Positions 6,245-13,896 of a stretch of DNA of 23,860 nt are shown in pieces. The notes under the pieces were generated by a model. That model made no database searches and had not been told where the DNA came from. It worked only from the letters and a program-made list of their open reading frames with translations. The DNA comes from Lactiplantibacillus paraplantarum (lineage in GTDB: Bacteria > Bacillota > Bacilli > Lactobacillales > Lactobacillaceae), in assembly GCF_003641145.1 (NCBI RefSeq), contig NZ_CP032749.1, positions 1 through 23,860 of the forward strand, given 5' to 3'. Position 1 is the first letter of the stretch. Each line of letters opens with the position of its first letter. A program made the translations under genes and the position numbers.

Positions 6245-7298
6245 GGCAGATTGTAAAATTTAAGTTGAACATTTAAGTGGACAGAAAAACCCATCAAGGT
6301 CTTTAATGGTGTTACCACACAATCCATTAGAAAGAAGGACCTTGATGAGCACCACTATTTTATCATTCCAGAACCGTGTTGTCATTGAAACGCTTCATAA
6401 TGAAGGACGTTCCTTGCGATACATCGCTAACTACTTAGGCTTTAGTAAGACCACCATCTTTAACGAACTTCACCGGCTAAATAGTGAGTACCAGGCTGGG
6501 CTAGCGCAAACCGACTTTGAACGAAAGGTTAGTCAACGGGGGCGGAAGTCTTCGCTCACTAAAAACCTTAAACACTTGATCGAGGAAAAGATTCAAGTCC
6601 AGAAGTGGTCCCCTGAACAAGTTGCCCATGTGGTGGGGATTGCCTACAAGACGGTCTATAACTGGATTGATCAAGGATGGCTTGATATACAGTTGCCCGA
6701 TTTGCCTGATCATGGAATTCGTCGTCATCGTGCTAAAGAAAAGCGTGGTACGTTCAATCACGGCCGCTCCATTGAGGAGCGGCCTCATAAAGTCGAAACT
6801 CGCCAGGAATTCGGCCACTTTGAAGCTGATACCGTACTTTCTGGTAAACGTAAAGGTCAAGCTGTGGCTACTTTTGTGGAGCGTAAGAGTCGCCTGACAA
6901 TTGTTAAACGGCTCCATGGTCGCGACAGTCAGTCCATGACTCAAGCCGTACTTGAACTAGCTAGTCAACTTCAAGACAAGCTCAAGACGCTTACCGTAGA
7001 TCATGGTAAAGAGTTCGCTAACTATCAGACAATTGAACGGCGAACTGGTACACAGGTTTATTTTGCCCATGCCTATTCACCGCATGAAAGAGGCAGTAAT
7101 GAGAACCGTAACCGAGTTTTGCGGCGCTTTATTCCCAAAGGCCAAGCCATTGAAGAACTAAGTGATCACCAATTGGTTCAAATTAATTGGTATTTGAATT
7201 CACGGCCACTTAAATGTCTTAATTGGCATACACCAATCGAGATCTTCTTGCTTAATTTACGTCATTAAATTCGTTCAAGTTATTTCTTGCAATCTGCC
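6245..7298 (+). mobile_element. IS30-family element, copy 3
   Basis: The left end GGCAGATTGTAAAATTTAAG (from 6245) and the right end, read on the minus strand from 7298 as GGCAGATTGCAAGAAATAAC, make an inverted repeat that also includes TTGAAC on both sides. The flanks are TTTT on both sides (6241-6244, 7299-7302), compatible with a short target duplication, although the region is AT-rich. Length is 1054 bp. It is a separate element from copy 2, related in ends and transposase. Confidence 0.85.
6345..7268 (+). CDS. IS30-family transposase (copy 3)
   Basis: A 307-residue DDE transposase from ATG 6345, with GAAGGA (6334-6339) as ribosome site; an ATG at 6306 has no such site. It has an N-terminal helix-turn-helix (RYIANYLGFSKTTIFNEL) and the core motifs GHFEADTVLS, TVDHGKEF and ERGSNENRNRVLR. 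The start codon is the last part of the arm GACCTTGATG (6338-6347), which pairs with CATCAAGGTC (6292-6301). The reading frame is complete, so the element is probably active or only recently inactive. Confidence 0.92.
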   Translation: MSTTILSFQNRVVIETLHNEGRSLRYIANYLGFSKTTIFNELHRLNSEYQAGLAQTDFERKVSQRGRKSSLTKNLKHLIEEKIQVQKWSPEQVAHVVGIAYKTVYNWIDQGWLDIQLPDLPDHGIRRHRAKEKRGTFNHGRSIEERPHKVETRQEFGHFEADTVLSGKRKGQAVATFVERKSRLTIVKRLHGRDSQSMTQAVLELASQLQDKLKTLTVDHGKEFANYQTIERRTGTQVYFAHAYSPHERGSNENRNRVLRRFIPKGQAIEELSDHQLVQINWYLNSRPLKCLNWHTPIEIFLLNLRH

Positions 7299-7340
7299 TT
7301 TTATAGAAAAATTAGTGGTCAACTTGAATTTAAGACTTAC

Positions 7341-7372
7341 AAAAAAATCCAATCCTTGAATCGAATTGGATT
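7341..7372 (-). terminator. Terminator of the lipoprotein operon
   Basis: AATCCAAT (7346-7353) pairs with ATTGGATT (7365-7372), and on the minus strand the stem is followed by seven T residues. A second inverted repeat, TTGCCA (7398-7403) with TGGCAA (7416-7421), lies between it and the lipoprotein stop at 7433. Confidence 0.7.
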
Positions 7373-7432
7373 CTAAATATAAATTCATCAACACTGGTTG
7401 CCAGAGATTCTCTATTGGCAAACATCTTTAAT

Positions 7433-8314
7433 TTAATTTTTAAGATGATTATAACTATAAGTTACGTCAAACTTAGAACGCGTAAAATTATATTGAGACT
7501 CAAATTGATCCACGTTTACTGGTCCTAATTCTATAAAGCTATCCGAATTTCCTACTTCCATTGGGTGATACATATAGTTTCCATTTTGAATTTCCTCAAT
7601 CATGTACATCCGAGCATGGCTACCTTCTTTGAAAATATATGAATTGTCATCCGTATTTCTCAATAAAATAAGTCGGATTTTATGCACATCCAAGTAACCA
7701 TGCTTTTTATACTGTGCTACAAACTTTTCTCCTATACGCTTCGAATCATCTTCGTCAGTTTGATATTCACCAGAACTTGTTTCCTTTTTGTTACCTGACG
7801 CATTATCTTCTTGCAAACTTTTATCCATCGCAATGATATTTTTAACCGTAGTTTTTGAAATTTCATGCAGTTCATCTGACCTAAATTGCATACTTCCATG
7901 AGTACAATCGGCAAGAGCTAAAATATTATTGTAATTCTGGTAAATAAATAAATTCCCTCCAATTATTGATTGATCGCACACCCTACTAAATAGTTTTTTT
8001 ATATAAATACTATTACCAGGATGCAACACCCACACTTTGTTACTGGTCGATTGTTTATTTCCACTACCATCACCAATTAATTTTAAAGAAGACTGTTTTA
8101 TACTAATTGTTTTTTTTAAATGATTTTTTACTTTCACAGAGATCGAGTAATAAGGTGCTGCTGGAGTATTTCCTTGTTTTTTTGCTGTGAATACAAACGA
8201 AACCCTACTTTTCTCTTTTTGACTTAAAGAAGTATAGTTAGTTTCATGAGAACACCCATACAGCTCCAACAGACATAATATTAACACGGCACTAAACAAC
8301 AACCTTTTTTTCAT
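7433..8314 (-). CDS. Hypothetical lipoprotein (293 aa)
   Basis: The N-terminus is a classical lipoprotein signal: MKKR, a hydrophobic stretch, and the lipobox LYGC with the modified cysteine at residue 21. It should be anchored on the outer face of the membrane. Residues about 57-150 look like a beta-sandwich domain (ISVKVKNHLKKTISIKQSSL, IKKLF) that resembles the remaining N-terminal domain of the gene at 2293-2902. A charged linker (about 168-195) leads to an unrecognised C-terminal domain. A ribosome site GGGAG lies seven bases before ATG 8314. It starts 28 bases after the stop of the zinc-ribbon gene, so the two form an operon with the terminator at 7341. Function unknown. Confidence 0.7.
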   Translation of the reverse strand: MKKRLLFSAVLILCLLELYGCSHETNYTSLSQKEKSRVSFVFTAKKQGNTPAAPYYSISVKVKNHLKKTISIKQSSLKLIGDGSGNKQSTSNKVWVLHPGNSIYIKKLFSRVCDQSIIGGNLFIYQNYNNILALADCTHGSMQFRSDELHEISKTTVKNIIAMDKSLQEDNASGNKKETSSGEYQTDEDDSKRIGEKFVAQYKKHGYLDVHKIRLILLRNTDDNSYIFKEGSHARMYMIEEIQNGNYMYHPMEVGNSDSFIELGPVNVDQFESQYNFTRSKFDVTYSYNHLKN

Positions 8315-8342
8315 AAAGTTACTCCCACTGATATTGTTTGAA

Positions 8343-9413
8343 TCATATCGCTTTTTCTTTAGGATTTCCTAAAAAGTCACTATTCAAATTATTAATTCTA
8401 AATCCAAATTTAACTGCATTAACAAATGAACCATTCCAATTAGATTTATATTCAATCTGATCATTTTCGGCCGCTGAATGAAACATAAAGTCTGTAGGTT
8501 TTTCCCCGCTAATTCTTATTCGGACACAATTAAATATATTATGCAAATCAAAATGTCCTTGTAAAAAATAAATATCTTCAAAGGTCACACATATTAAATT
8601 GCGCTTTTGCTTACCTTTCTCAGGCGCGAAAAATATAACATGCTCATTTGTAACCCACAATTCACCAACAGCAAATTGTTTCCAATCCTTGTGCAACTCA
8701 TGGTCACTCCACTCACTAGTAATAGCGAAATTTTTGTTACCAGTAGTAACATAAACAGGATCTTCCTCCCATTCATAAATTCCATATAAGGAGACATTAT
8801 CTTGGTACCAGCAAGGAGTCTCACCATCATTCAAATATTGAGCCTCGCTTCCTTCCAAATCAACGTTTTTTAAATTTTTAAAAACGGGTAGAAATGCATC
8901 ATTACCTACATCATATGTCTGTTTTGACAATACATCGCTGGTATCACTATAAAGTAATGAACTATACTGATCTCTATTTTTTGCAATTTCTATATCATTT
9001 TCATTAAGAGAAGCTTGACGTACATATTCAATAAACACCAATAAAATTAACGTTAAAGGGCCCCAAAATTTATTGTAACCCTCCGAACTAAACTGTAGTG
9101 GAAAATAAACGATTAATTTACCAATTACTGGAATAACTGAAATTAGAACAATTAAAAAATATGAAAGTATCCATTCAAAAAATATGCAAATAAACGTACT
9201 AAAATTCCACCTAAAAGTTTTTAAATAATCATAATCATCTTTCAGAGATCCAAGTGGATACTTCTTGCAATCAGCATAAATACGTAGACTACTAGTTCCA
9301 ATTTCACATTTTTGATCTACCTTTAATTGGTCTAAATTCGAAACTTCTTGTCCACAATGAGGGCAAAATTTGTCACCTTCTGAAAATTGATTTCCGCAAT
9401 TATTACATTTCAC
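8343..9413 (-). CDS. Zinc-ribbon membrane protein with C-terminal PH/GRAM-like domain
   Basis: The best start is GTG at 9413, seven bases after a TTGGGGGA ribosome site; a TTG at 9428 has none. From that start the protein has 356 residues and opens with a zinc ribbon: Cys3, Cys6, Cys17 and Cys20 (CNNC ... CPHC). Two hydrophobic segments follow at about 70-105 and 115-130. After a charged, probably helical stretch, the C-terminal 150 residues (ELWVTNEHVIFFA, VTFEDIYFLQGH, VRIRISG) have the strand pattern of bacterial PH or GRAM-like domains; this is an inference from pattern only. The zinc ribbon would be cytoplasmic. It is the first gene of an operon with the lipoprotein gene. No function can be assigned. 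Confidence 0.7.
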   Translation of the reverse strand: MKCNNCGNQFSEGDKFCPHCGQEVSNLDQLKVDQKCEIGTSSLRIYADCKKYPLGSLKDDYDYLKTFRWNFSTFICIFFEWILSYFLIVLISVIPVIGKLIVYFPLQFSSEGYNKFWGPLTLILLVFIEYVRQASLNENDIEIAKNRDQYSSLLYSDTSDVLSKQTYDVGNDAFLPVFKNLKNVDLEGSEAQYLNDGETPCWYQDNVSLYGIYEWEEDPVYVTTGNKNFAITSEWSDHELHKDWKQFAVGELWVTNEHVIFFAPEKGKQKRNLICVTFEDIYFLQGHFDLHNIFNCVRIRISGEKPTDFMFHSAAENDQIEYKSNWNGSFVNAVKFGFRINNLNSDFLGNPKEKAI

Positions 9414-9458
9414 TAATCTGTCCCCCAAAAAAATTCACTGCCTATTTTAACGATTTAT

Positions 9459-9489
9459 ATTATATAACCCACTATAACTATTAAATCAA
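9459..9489 (-). promoter_or_regulatory. Promoter of the zinc-ribbon/lipoprotein operon
   Basis: On the minus strand TTGATT (9489-9484) is followed after 17 bases by TATATA (9466-9461), overlapping a TATAAT (9464-9459). This places the transcript start about 40 bases before the GTG start at 9413. Confidence 0.5.
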
Positions 9490-9637
9490 CAGAATACAAT
9501 AATTAAAATTAACAATACTTATTTGTAATGACCAGCGATTATTTCTCTATAACTTTCACAAAAATCCATTTCAAATCTGTACTTAAAAACACATAACTAC
9601 ATGTGCCACTGAATAGACCCATAGGCCATCACAAAAA

Positions 9638-9834
9638 TCAGTCGTTTTGATTCCAAGTAGCTTTACTGCTGTATTTACCAACAATACCTAAGTAGAAAAA
9701 TTGCAATCCCCATAACATTAAAAAGAGTCGCGACCAGTGACGACTAGCCGTCAGTTGAATAGCCGAATAAAATAAAAAATTATGCAATAAGAGCCAAACA
9801 CCCTCCAAAACTATAAGTAAAGAAAATAGGGTCC
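9638..9834 (-). pseudogene. C-terminal remnant of a polyprenyl-phosphate glycosyltransferase-like protein
   Basis: A minus-strand frame without a start runs from the end of the recombinase gene to a TGA at 9638, about 65 codons. It has two hydrophobic segments: FSLLIVLEGVWLLLHNFLF, and LFLMLWGLQFFYLGIVGKY followed by SSK. The second matches the pattern GxQxxxLGIxGEY that ends family-2 glycosyltransferases of the GtrB/bactoprenol type, which have two C-terminal membrane helices in this arrangement. The catalytic domain is absent. Identification rests on pattern only. The rest of 9490-9637 is AT-rich and shows no gene. Confidence 0.4.
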
Positions 9835-10422
9835 CTATTTTCTTTTAATACCGTATTTCACACGGTATCGAATAAAGGTCGTCCGTTTAATACCTGTATT
9901 TCGGGACACATCAATGTCACTCATGCCATTTTGATAAAGTTTAAAGGCATGTAACAAACGGGGATCATCTTCAGCGTATTGAGGCTTGCGACCATGATAT
10001 TTGCCCTGCTGTTTGGCTAGGGAAATCCCTTGTTGCTGACGCTCAATGATCCGCTTACGTTCACTTTCAGCTTGGTATTTATAAAGTTCAATAATGAGGT
10101 TGGTCATGAGTTGACGTAAATTTGGGTCAGCAATCCCTGTCATGGACGGTAAATTCAACACATCTAGGGTGGCACCCTTATTTTGAATGGAGTTCATGAT
10201 CTTAGTCAAATCATGGTTGTTTCTGCCTAAGCGATCTAATTCAGTGACCATTACAATATCACCCTCACGAATATAGGCCAGCATTTTTTGCAGTTCTGGC
10301 CGATTAGTGTTAGCCCCACTTAATTTATCCGTAAATAATTTATCAACGTCTTTTAAAGCCGCTAACTGTCGATCTAAATGTTGCTCCTTGGAACTCACAC
10401 GCGCATAACCGATTTTAGCCAT
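9835..10422 (-). CDS. Small serine recombinase (resolvase/invertase family)
   Basis: A 195-residue protein from ATG 10422, eight bases after AGGAG (10435-10431); the TTG at 10428 lies too near that site. It begins with the resolvase signature GYARVSS, with the nucleophile Ser10 and Arg8. Then come the catalytic LDRLGRN segment near residue 65, the long E-helix region (YQAESERKRIIERQQQG) and a C-terminal helix-turn-helix (MSDIDVSRNTGIKRTTFIRY). Such proteins resolve plasmid multimers or cointegrates, or invert DNA. The frame is intact. A candidate recombination site or operator lies directly upstream. The stop overlaps the beginning of the glycosyltransferase-like remnant. Confidence 0.92.
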   Translation of the reverse strand: MAKIGYARVSSKEQHLDRQLAALKDVDKLFTDKLSGANTNRPELQKMLAYIREGDIVMVTELDRLGRNNHDLTKIMNSIQNKGATLDVLNLPSMTGIADPNLRQLMTNLIIELYKYQAESERKRIIERQQQGISLAKQQGKYHGRKPQYAEDDPRLLHAFKLYQNGMSDIDVSRNTGIKRTTFIRYRVKYGIKRK

Positions 10423-10443
10423 TTCCAATTCTCCTTTTGGACA

Positions 10444-10510
10444 GTTCTAATGAACAATTGTAATTCCTAGTATAGCACAGAAATAAAAAAGACCAATAGG
10501 GTATACCCTA
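10444..10510 (-). promoter_or_regulatory. Recombinase promoter with two inverted repeats (candidate res/operator)
   Basis: On the minus strand TTGGTC (10496-10491) and TATACT (10474-10469) are separated by 16 bases. A perfect 14-bp palindrome TAGGGTATACCCTA (10497-10510) lies just upstream of the -35. GTTC-N4-GAAC (10444-10455) lies between the transcript start and the gene. Small serine recombinases usually act at, and repress from, such a site next to their own gene. That these repeats are the site is an inference. Confidence 0.5.
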
Positions 10511-10627
10511 GTGGCCGTTTTATGAAGTATAGATAATACTATTTTAGATAATATGTTCTCTTGGTAGTTCGTACTGTTAGATAGGTATGAATATGAAAAT
10601 GAGAAATCCTATAGAGGAGACCAGAGT

Positions 10628-10786
10628 TTGAATATAACAAAAGGCGCTGTGCCGGCTTTTTCACTGTCGATACAGCGCCTTTGTTATGTCATCGGGAACA
10701 TATATTTGATAACTACGCTAACACTAGTGATATCACTATTGACGGTTGGTGAAGTTAGTGAGAAATTTCCTATAAAAATATGGTAA
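10628..10786 (+). CDS. Possible small membrane protein (52 aa)
   Basis: A TTG at 10628 follows GAGGAGA by eight bases and opens a 52-codon frame. It has a short N-terminus (MNITKGAVPAFSLSIQRL), a hydrophobic segment (CYVIGNIYLITTLTLVISLL) and a charged tail ending at TAA 10786. Small single-span proteins include type I toxins, but no antisense promoter was recognised. Against it, the frame crosses a 16-bp hairpin (10634-10687) that may itself be the functional element. Low confidence. Confidence 0.3.
   Translation: MNITKGAVPAFSLSIQRLCYVIGNIYLITTLTLVISLLTVGEVSEKFPIKIW
10634..10687. repeat. Long inverted repeat in the recombinase-reductase intergenic region
   Basis: ATAACAAAAGGCGCTGT (10634-10650) pairs with ACAGCGCCTTTGTTAT (10672-10687) with one bulged base, around a 21-nt loop. 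The T-tract is interrupted on both strands, so it is only a fair terminator. Neither neighbouring gene needs a terminator here: the recombinase reads away, and the reductase has its own at 10861. Confidence 0.65.
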
Positions 10787-10860
10787 TATAAGGGCACGTG
10801 ATAATCTTTAGTATTGCAATTGTCTTAGATAAATACATTTAAATTAAATAGACACAGCAA

Positions 10861-10893
10861 AAAAGCACTCGAAATTTTTTCGAGTGCTTTTCT
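10861..10893 (-). terminator. Terminator of the flavin reductase gene
   Basis: GCACTCGAA (10865-10873) pairs with TTCGAGTGC (10879-10887), flanked by A and T runs on both sides. On the minus strand it follows the reductase stop at 10912 by about 20 bases and ends in TTTTTT. Confidence 0.85.
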
Positions 10894-10911
10894 TTTGTCT
10901 GAAACCGTTAA

Positions 10912-12756
10912 TTAGTTAGCCTTTTCTATAGCTTTCTTAACAGCATCTTTCAATGCACGATTAGTAGCTGATGCACCTGAAACAGCATCAACATCATATG
11001 TGTTCTTTTCAACCATTTCTTTAGGTATTGTCTTAATAGCATCTGCACCAATACCTGATTCGCTTTGTTTTAAAACTTCAACATTTTTGATGTTTTTATT
11101 ATCATCAACAGTAACACGAACGGTCATGGTATCGCCCATTCCTTCATCACTGGTTCCAATGTATTGGTTTTTACCAGCAGTAAATTCTGGAGTCTTTTCT
11201 TCATGTTCTGATGCACCAGATTCAGCATCTGGTTTAGTTTCTTTGCATTTATAAGATTCTAAACCTGAGATCTTTTGTTTAGGAATTGCAGCATTTTGTC
11301 CGGCAATCTTACCAAAGATTAAACATTCAGCTAAGTTCTCTCCAGCTTGATAACGACCGGCAGATACACCGCCTAATTCACCTGCACTGTATAAGTGACC
11401 AATTGGTTGATTATCTGAATCTAATATTTCAGCTCTTGAGTTTCTTCTCGGTCCACCTTGAGTGTTAAGAACGGTTTGTTGAACAGCTAAAGCATAGTAT
11501 GGACCCTGTTCATCAAATGCAGTTAAGCTTTCTCCATTACGGTGGTATGCATAGTCATGCTTATCTTCAGCAAATTTATTAAAGTCAGCAACAGTTTCTT
11601 TCAAGACATCAACCTTAGCATCAATCTTTTCAGCTAATTCTTCTAATGTATCTGCTTTAATTACTTTTTCTAAGATATTTGGAGCTAGATTCCCCTCTTT
11701 TTCAGCAAACTTTTCATATTGCTTTTGGTCAAAAATAATATGTGGATGATCTTGATTTTGAGGTACTTTCCAATATCCGTGGCTGTAAATATGACCGTGA
11801 CGGTTAGTCTCATCTTCTGGGTAATAACGTGAACCGTCATCCCCAGCAAGGAATACACTTCCTTCATTAAGAGCTTTCCAGTCGGCTAGGATTAATCTGC
11901 CTTGTGTGCCTGGTTCAGTCTTGAATGCCATACCATGTAACATTCCTAATGATTCAAAGTTATTCATATGCCACATTTGAGCGCCAGCTTCTGCACCAAG
12001 TTTAATACCAATACCTTTATTGTAGAGGCTGCCTAATGGGGAAAGTTTAGAAGCACCTAAGTAATCTTCAATCATTTCTTGATTATTTTCAAAACCACCA
12101 GTAGCAAGAACTACACCATTGTTTGCAGTAATATTTCTTAACACATGTTCATGTTCGATTTGAACACCAACAACGTTATTATCGTTGTCCATAATTAAAT
12201 GCTTAGCTGGTGAAGAATACCAAACATCAATATTGTCTCTCTTCAAGACTTCTTTTCTTAAGAGTTTCCATAGACCAGCATCAAAGAAGCCTAAGGTAAC
12301 ACCTAATACATCATGTTTTTCGCTACCAGGTAATTCCTTATATTCAACGGTATTATCAACCAAGGCCTTATGAAATGGACCAAACTTAGGATTATTTAAG
12401 AAGTCATTCTTATATGAATAAGGATGTTCAACATTTAAATACTTTTGTAAGTAAGTAGACATGTTGGCCATCCCTTCAACAAAGGTATCTGCGACCTCTT
12501 GATCAGCGTACATAGGCTTAGTTAAGGCTGCAAAATATTTCTTTTCTGACCCATAATCTTCGGTAGTAGAAATCATTTGTGCTGCGTAACGAGTGTTACC
12601 ACCTTCATAACCTTCAGGAGCGCTATCAACTAATAATACTTTGGCACCTTCATCTGCAGCAAAACGAGCAGCTGTAGCACCTGCACCACCAAAGCCTAAA
12701 ACTATAACATCATAGTTTTTGTCAAAGTTTACATTATCTTTATTTAATCTGGACAT
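10912..12756 (-). CDS. FAD-dependent fumarate-reductase-like flavoprotein with C-terminal FMN-binding domain
   Basis: A 614-residue protein from ATG 12756, six bases after GGAGG (12767-12763). The FAD-binding GFGGAG is at residues 21-26 and no signal peptide precedes it, so it is cytoplasmic. The middle follows the flavocytochrome c/fumarate reductase fold (ATGGFENN, SRYYPEDETNRHG, GGVSAGRYQAGENLAEC). The C-terminal about 90 residues form an FMN-binding domain, with the flavinylation motif SGASAT at 593-598, Thr598 being the likely acceptor. Members reduce activated C=C bonds such as fumarate, urocanate, cinnamates or vinylphenols. Where fumarate reductases have His in HxTxGG, this protein has Asn (LNTQGG), so fumarate is doubtful. 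The divergent LysR gene resembles the vinylphenol or hydroxycinnamate reductase loci of lactobacilli. Confidence 0.88.
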   Translation of the reverse strand: MSRLNKDNVNFDKNYDVIVLGFGGAGATAARFAADEGAKVLLVDSAPEGYEGGNTRYAAQMISTTEDYGSEKKYFAALTKPMYADQEVADTFVEGMANMSTYLQKYLNVEHPYSYKNDFLNNPKFGPFHKALVDNTVEYKELPGSEKHDVLGVTLGFFDAGLWKLLRKEVLKRDNIDVWYSSPAKHLIMDNDNNVVGVQIEHEHVLRNITANNGVVLATGGFENNQEMIEDYLGASKLSPLGSLYNKGIGIKLGAEAGAQMWHMNNFESLGMLHGMAFKTEPGTQGRLILADWKALNEGSVFLAGDDGSRYYPEDETNRHGHIYSHGYWKVPQNQDHPHIIFDQKQYEKFAEKEGNLAPNILEKVIKADTLEELAEKIDAKVDVLKETVADFNKFAEDKHDYAYHRNGESLTAFDEQGPYYALAVQQTVLNTQGGPRRNSRAEILDSDNQPIGHLYSAGELGGVSAGRYQAGENLAECLIFGKIAGQNAAIPKQKISGLESYKCKETKPDAESGASEHEEKTPEFTAGKNQYIGTSDEGMGDTMTVRVTVDDNKNIKNVEVLKQSESGIGADAIKTIPKEMVEKNTYDVDAVSGASATNRALKDAVKKAIEKAN

Positions 12757-12783
12757 AATTATCCTCCAAACTATAATCAAAGT

Positions 12784-12829
12784 GATATAATTTATAATAA
12801 ACCGCTTACAAATGATATTATTGCAATAA
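12784..12829. promoter_or_regulatory. Divergent reductase/LysR control region
   Basis: On the minus strand TTGTAA (12811-12806) and TATATC (12789-12784), 16 bases apart, form a promoter for the reductase gene. The perfect palindrome TTATTGCAATAA (12818-12829) lies just upstream. On the plus strand it contains TTGCAA, a possible -35 for the lysR gene. A palindrome placed between divergent LysR and target genes is the normal position of a LysR binding site; autoregulation is likely by analogy. Confidence 0.5.
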
Positions 12830-12896
12830 AAAAGGCTACTGTACATTATCAAAATACACATTTATTATTCCAAAAGAGTTATAGTTAGGAGAAATA

Positions 12897-13826
12897 ATGG
12901 CTCGAGAACAATTAATATACCAAATCCTATCAATTAGTAAGTCTTGTCGTTCAATAACCGACATTGCAAATCGACTTTATCTCAGCCAACCGTATGTTAG
13001 TAAGGAAATCCACCAAGCAGAGGTAAAATATCACACTAAACTACTGCATCGAAAGCCTTTACCAATCAAACTCACCAGAGCTGGCGAGGTTATTCTTGAA
13101 AGTTTAGAGAAACAGCTAGAACTACAGAATCAGCTACTAATAGATCTTGCTCCTTTCAGAGATAATTCAGCAAGCTACATTAAAATTGCTACTAATCAGC
13201 CGTGGACTACTCTTTATGGCGATATTATTTACAAATATCTTCACAAAAAGTTCCCCTCTATTAACTTCGAATTAACTGAAGTCACTACCGATTTGGCGGA
13301 ACAAAAACTGTTAACAAGGGAAATAGATTTATTTGCTGGAAAGAATTTAAATAATGATAAGATTGTTAGCAATAAGACATTCACTAATAGGTTCTATTTT
13401 CTAATTCCAGCTACATCATCCCTATATTCAAAAACAAACTACATGCGAATCTTAACTAAAAGAGATTTAACCAAGTTTAATAATCAAAACTTTGTATCTT
13501 TGACTGACGATTCATTCTTTCAAAAATTAGTTGATCATATGTTGATTGATAACAATGTTAATCAAGGAAAAGTCTTAAAAGTAGATAACCATGTTGTAGG
13601 TACTAACGCTGCGGCTCAAGGAGCTGGTATTTTTGTCACAAGTTATGATTTTGCAGAAAAATGGATTGGCAAGAAGCCATTTAACTTAGTAGAAATACCT
13701 ACTACCCTACTAAACTTTGACATAGCAGTTTCCTATCACTACAAAGCATCAACTCTGATTAAAGAAATAGCTAAAAGTCTAGAAGCTTTAGAAGAAGCAT
13801 ACGGCAAAAAGCTTGGAATAATTTAA
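12897..13826 (+). CDS. LysR-family transcriptional regulator
   Basis: A 309-residue protein from ATG 12897 with AGGAG upstream. It has the family order: an N-terminal winged helix-turn-helix (residues about 15-60, ITDIANRLYLSQPYVSKEIH, then LTRAG), a linker helix, and a periplasmic-binding-protein-like effector domain from about residue 90 (YIKIATNQPWTTLY to IAVSYHYK). The head-to-head arrangement with the reductase gene, 140 bases apart, suggests that it controls that gene in response to its substrate. The frame is complete and a terminator follows at 13862. Confidence 0.92.
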   Translation: MAREQLIYQILSISKSCRSITDIANRLYLSQPYVSKEIHQAEVKYHTKLLHRKPLPIKLTRAGEVILESLEKQLELQNQLLIDLAPFRDNSASYIKIATNQPWTTLYGDIIYKYLHKKFPSINFELTEVTTDLAEQKLLTREIDLFAGKNLNNDKIVSNKTFTNRFYFLIPATSSLYSKTNYMRILTKRDLTKFNNQNFVSLTDDSFFQKLVDHMLIDNNVNQGKVLKVDNHVVGTNAAAQGAGIFVTSYDFAEKWIGKKPFNLVEIPTTLLNFDIAVSYHYKASTLIKEIAKSLEALEEAYGKKLGII

Positions 13827-13861
13827 AATAAAAAAGGCTTGATCTACCTGTATATGAAGTG

Positions 13862-13896
13862 AGACCTAAAAGTGAGACACTTTTAGGTCTTTTACT
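13862..13896 (+). terminator. Terminator of the lysR gene
   Basis: AGACCTAAAAGTG (13862-13874) pairs perfectly with CACTTTTAGGTCT (13878-13890) around AGA, followed by TTTTAC. It lies 36 bases after the lysR stop. Confidence 0.8.

Noticed and set aside
6501..6944. A 147-codon minus-strand frame inside IS30 copy 3
   Set aside because: It is fully antisense to an intact transposase with clear catalytic motifs and shows no domain of its own.
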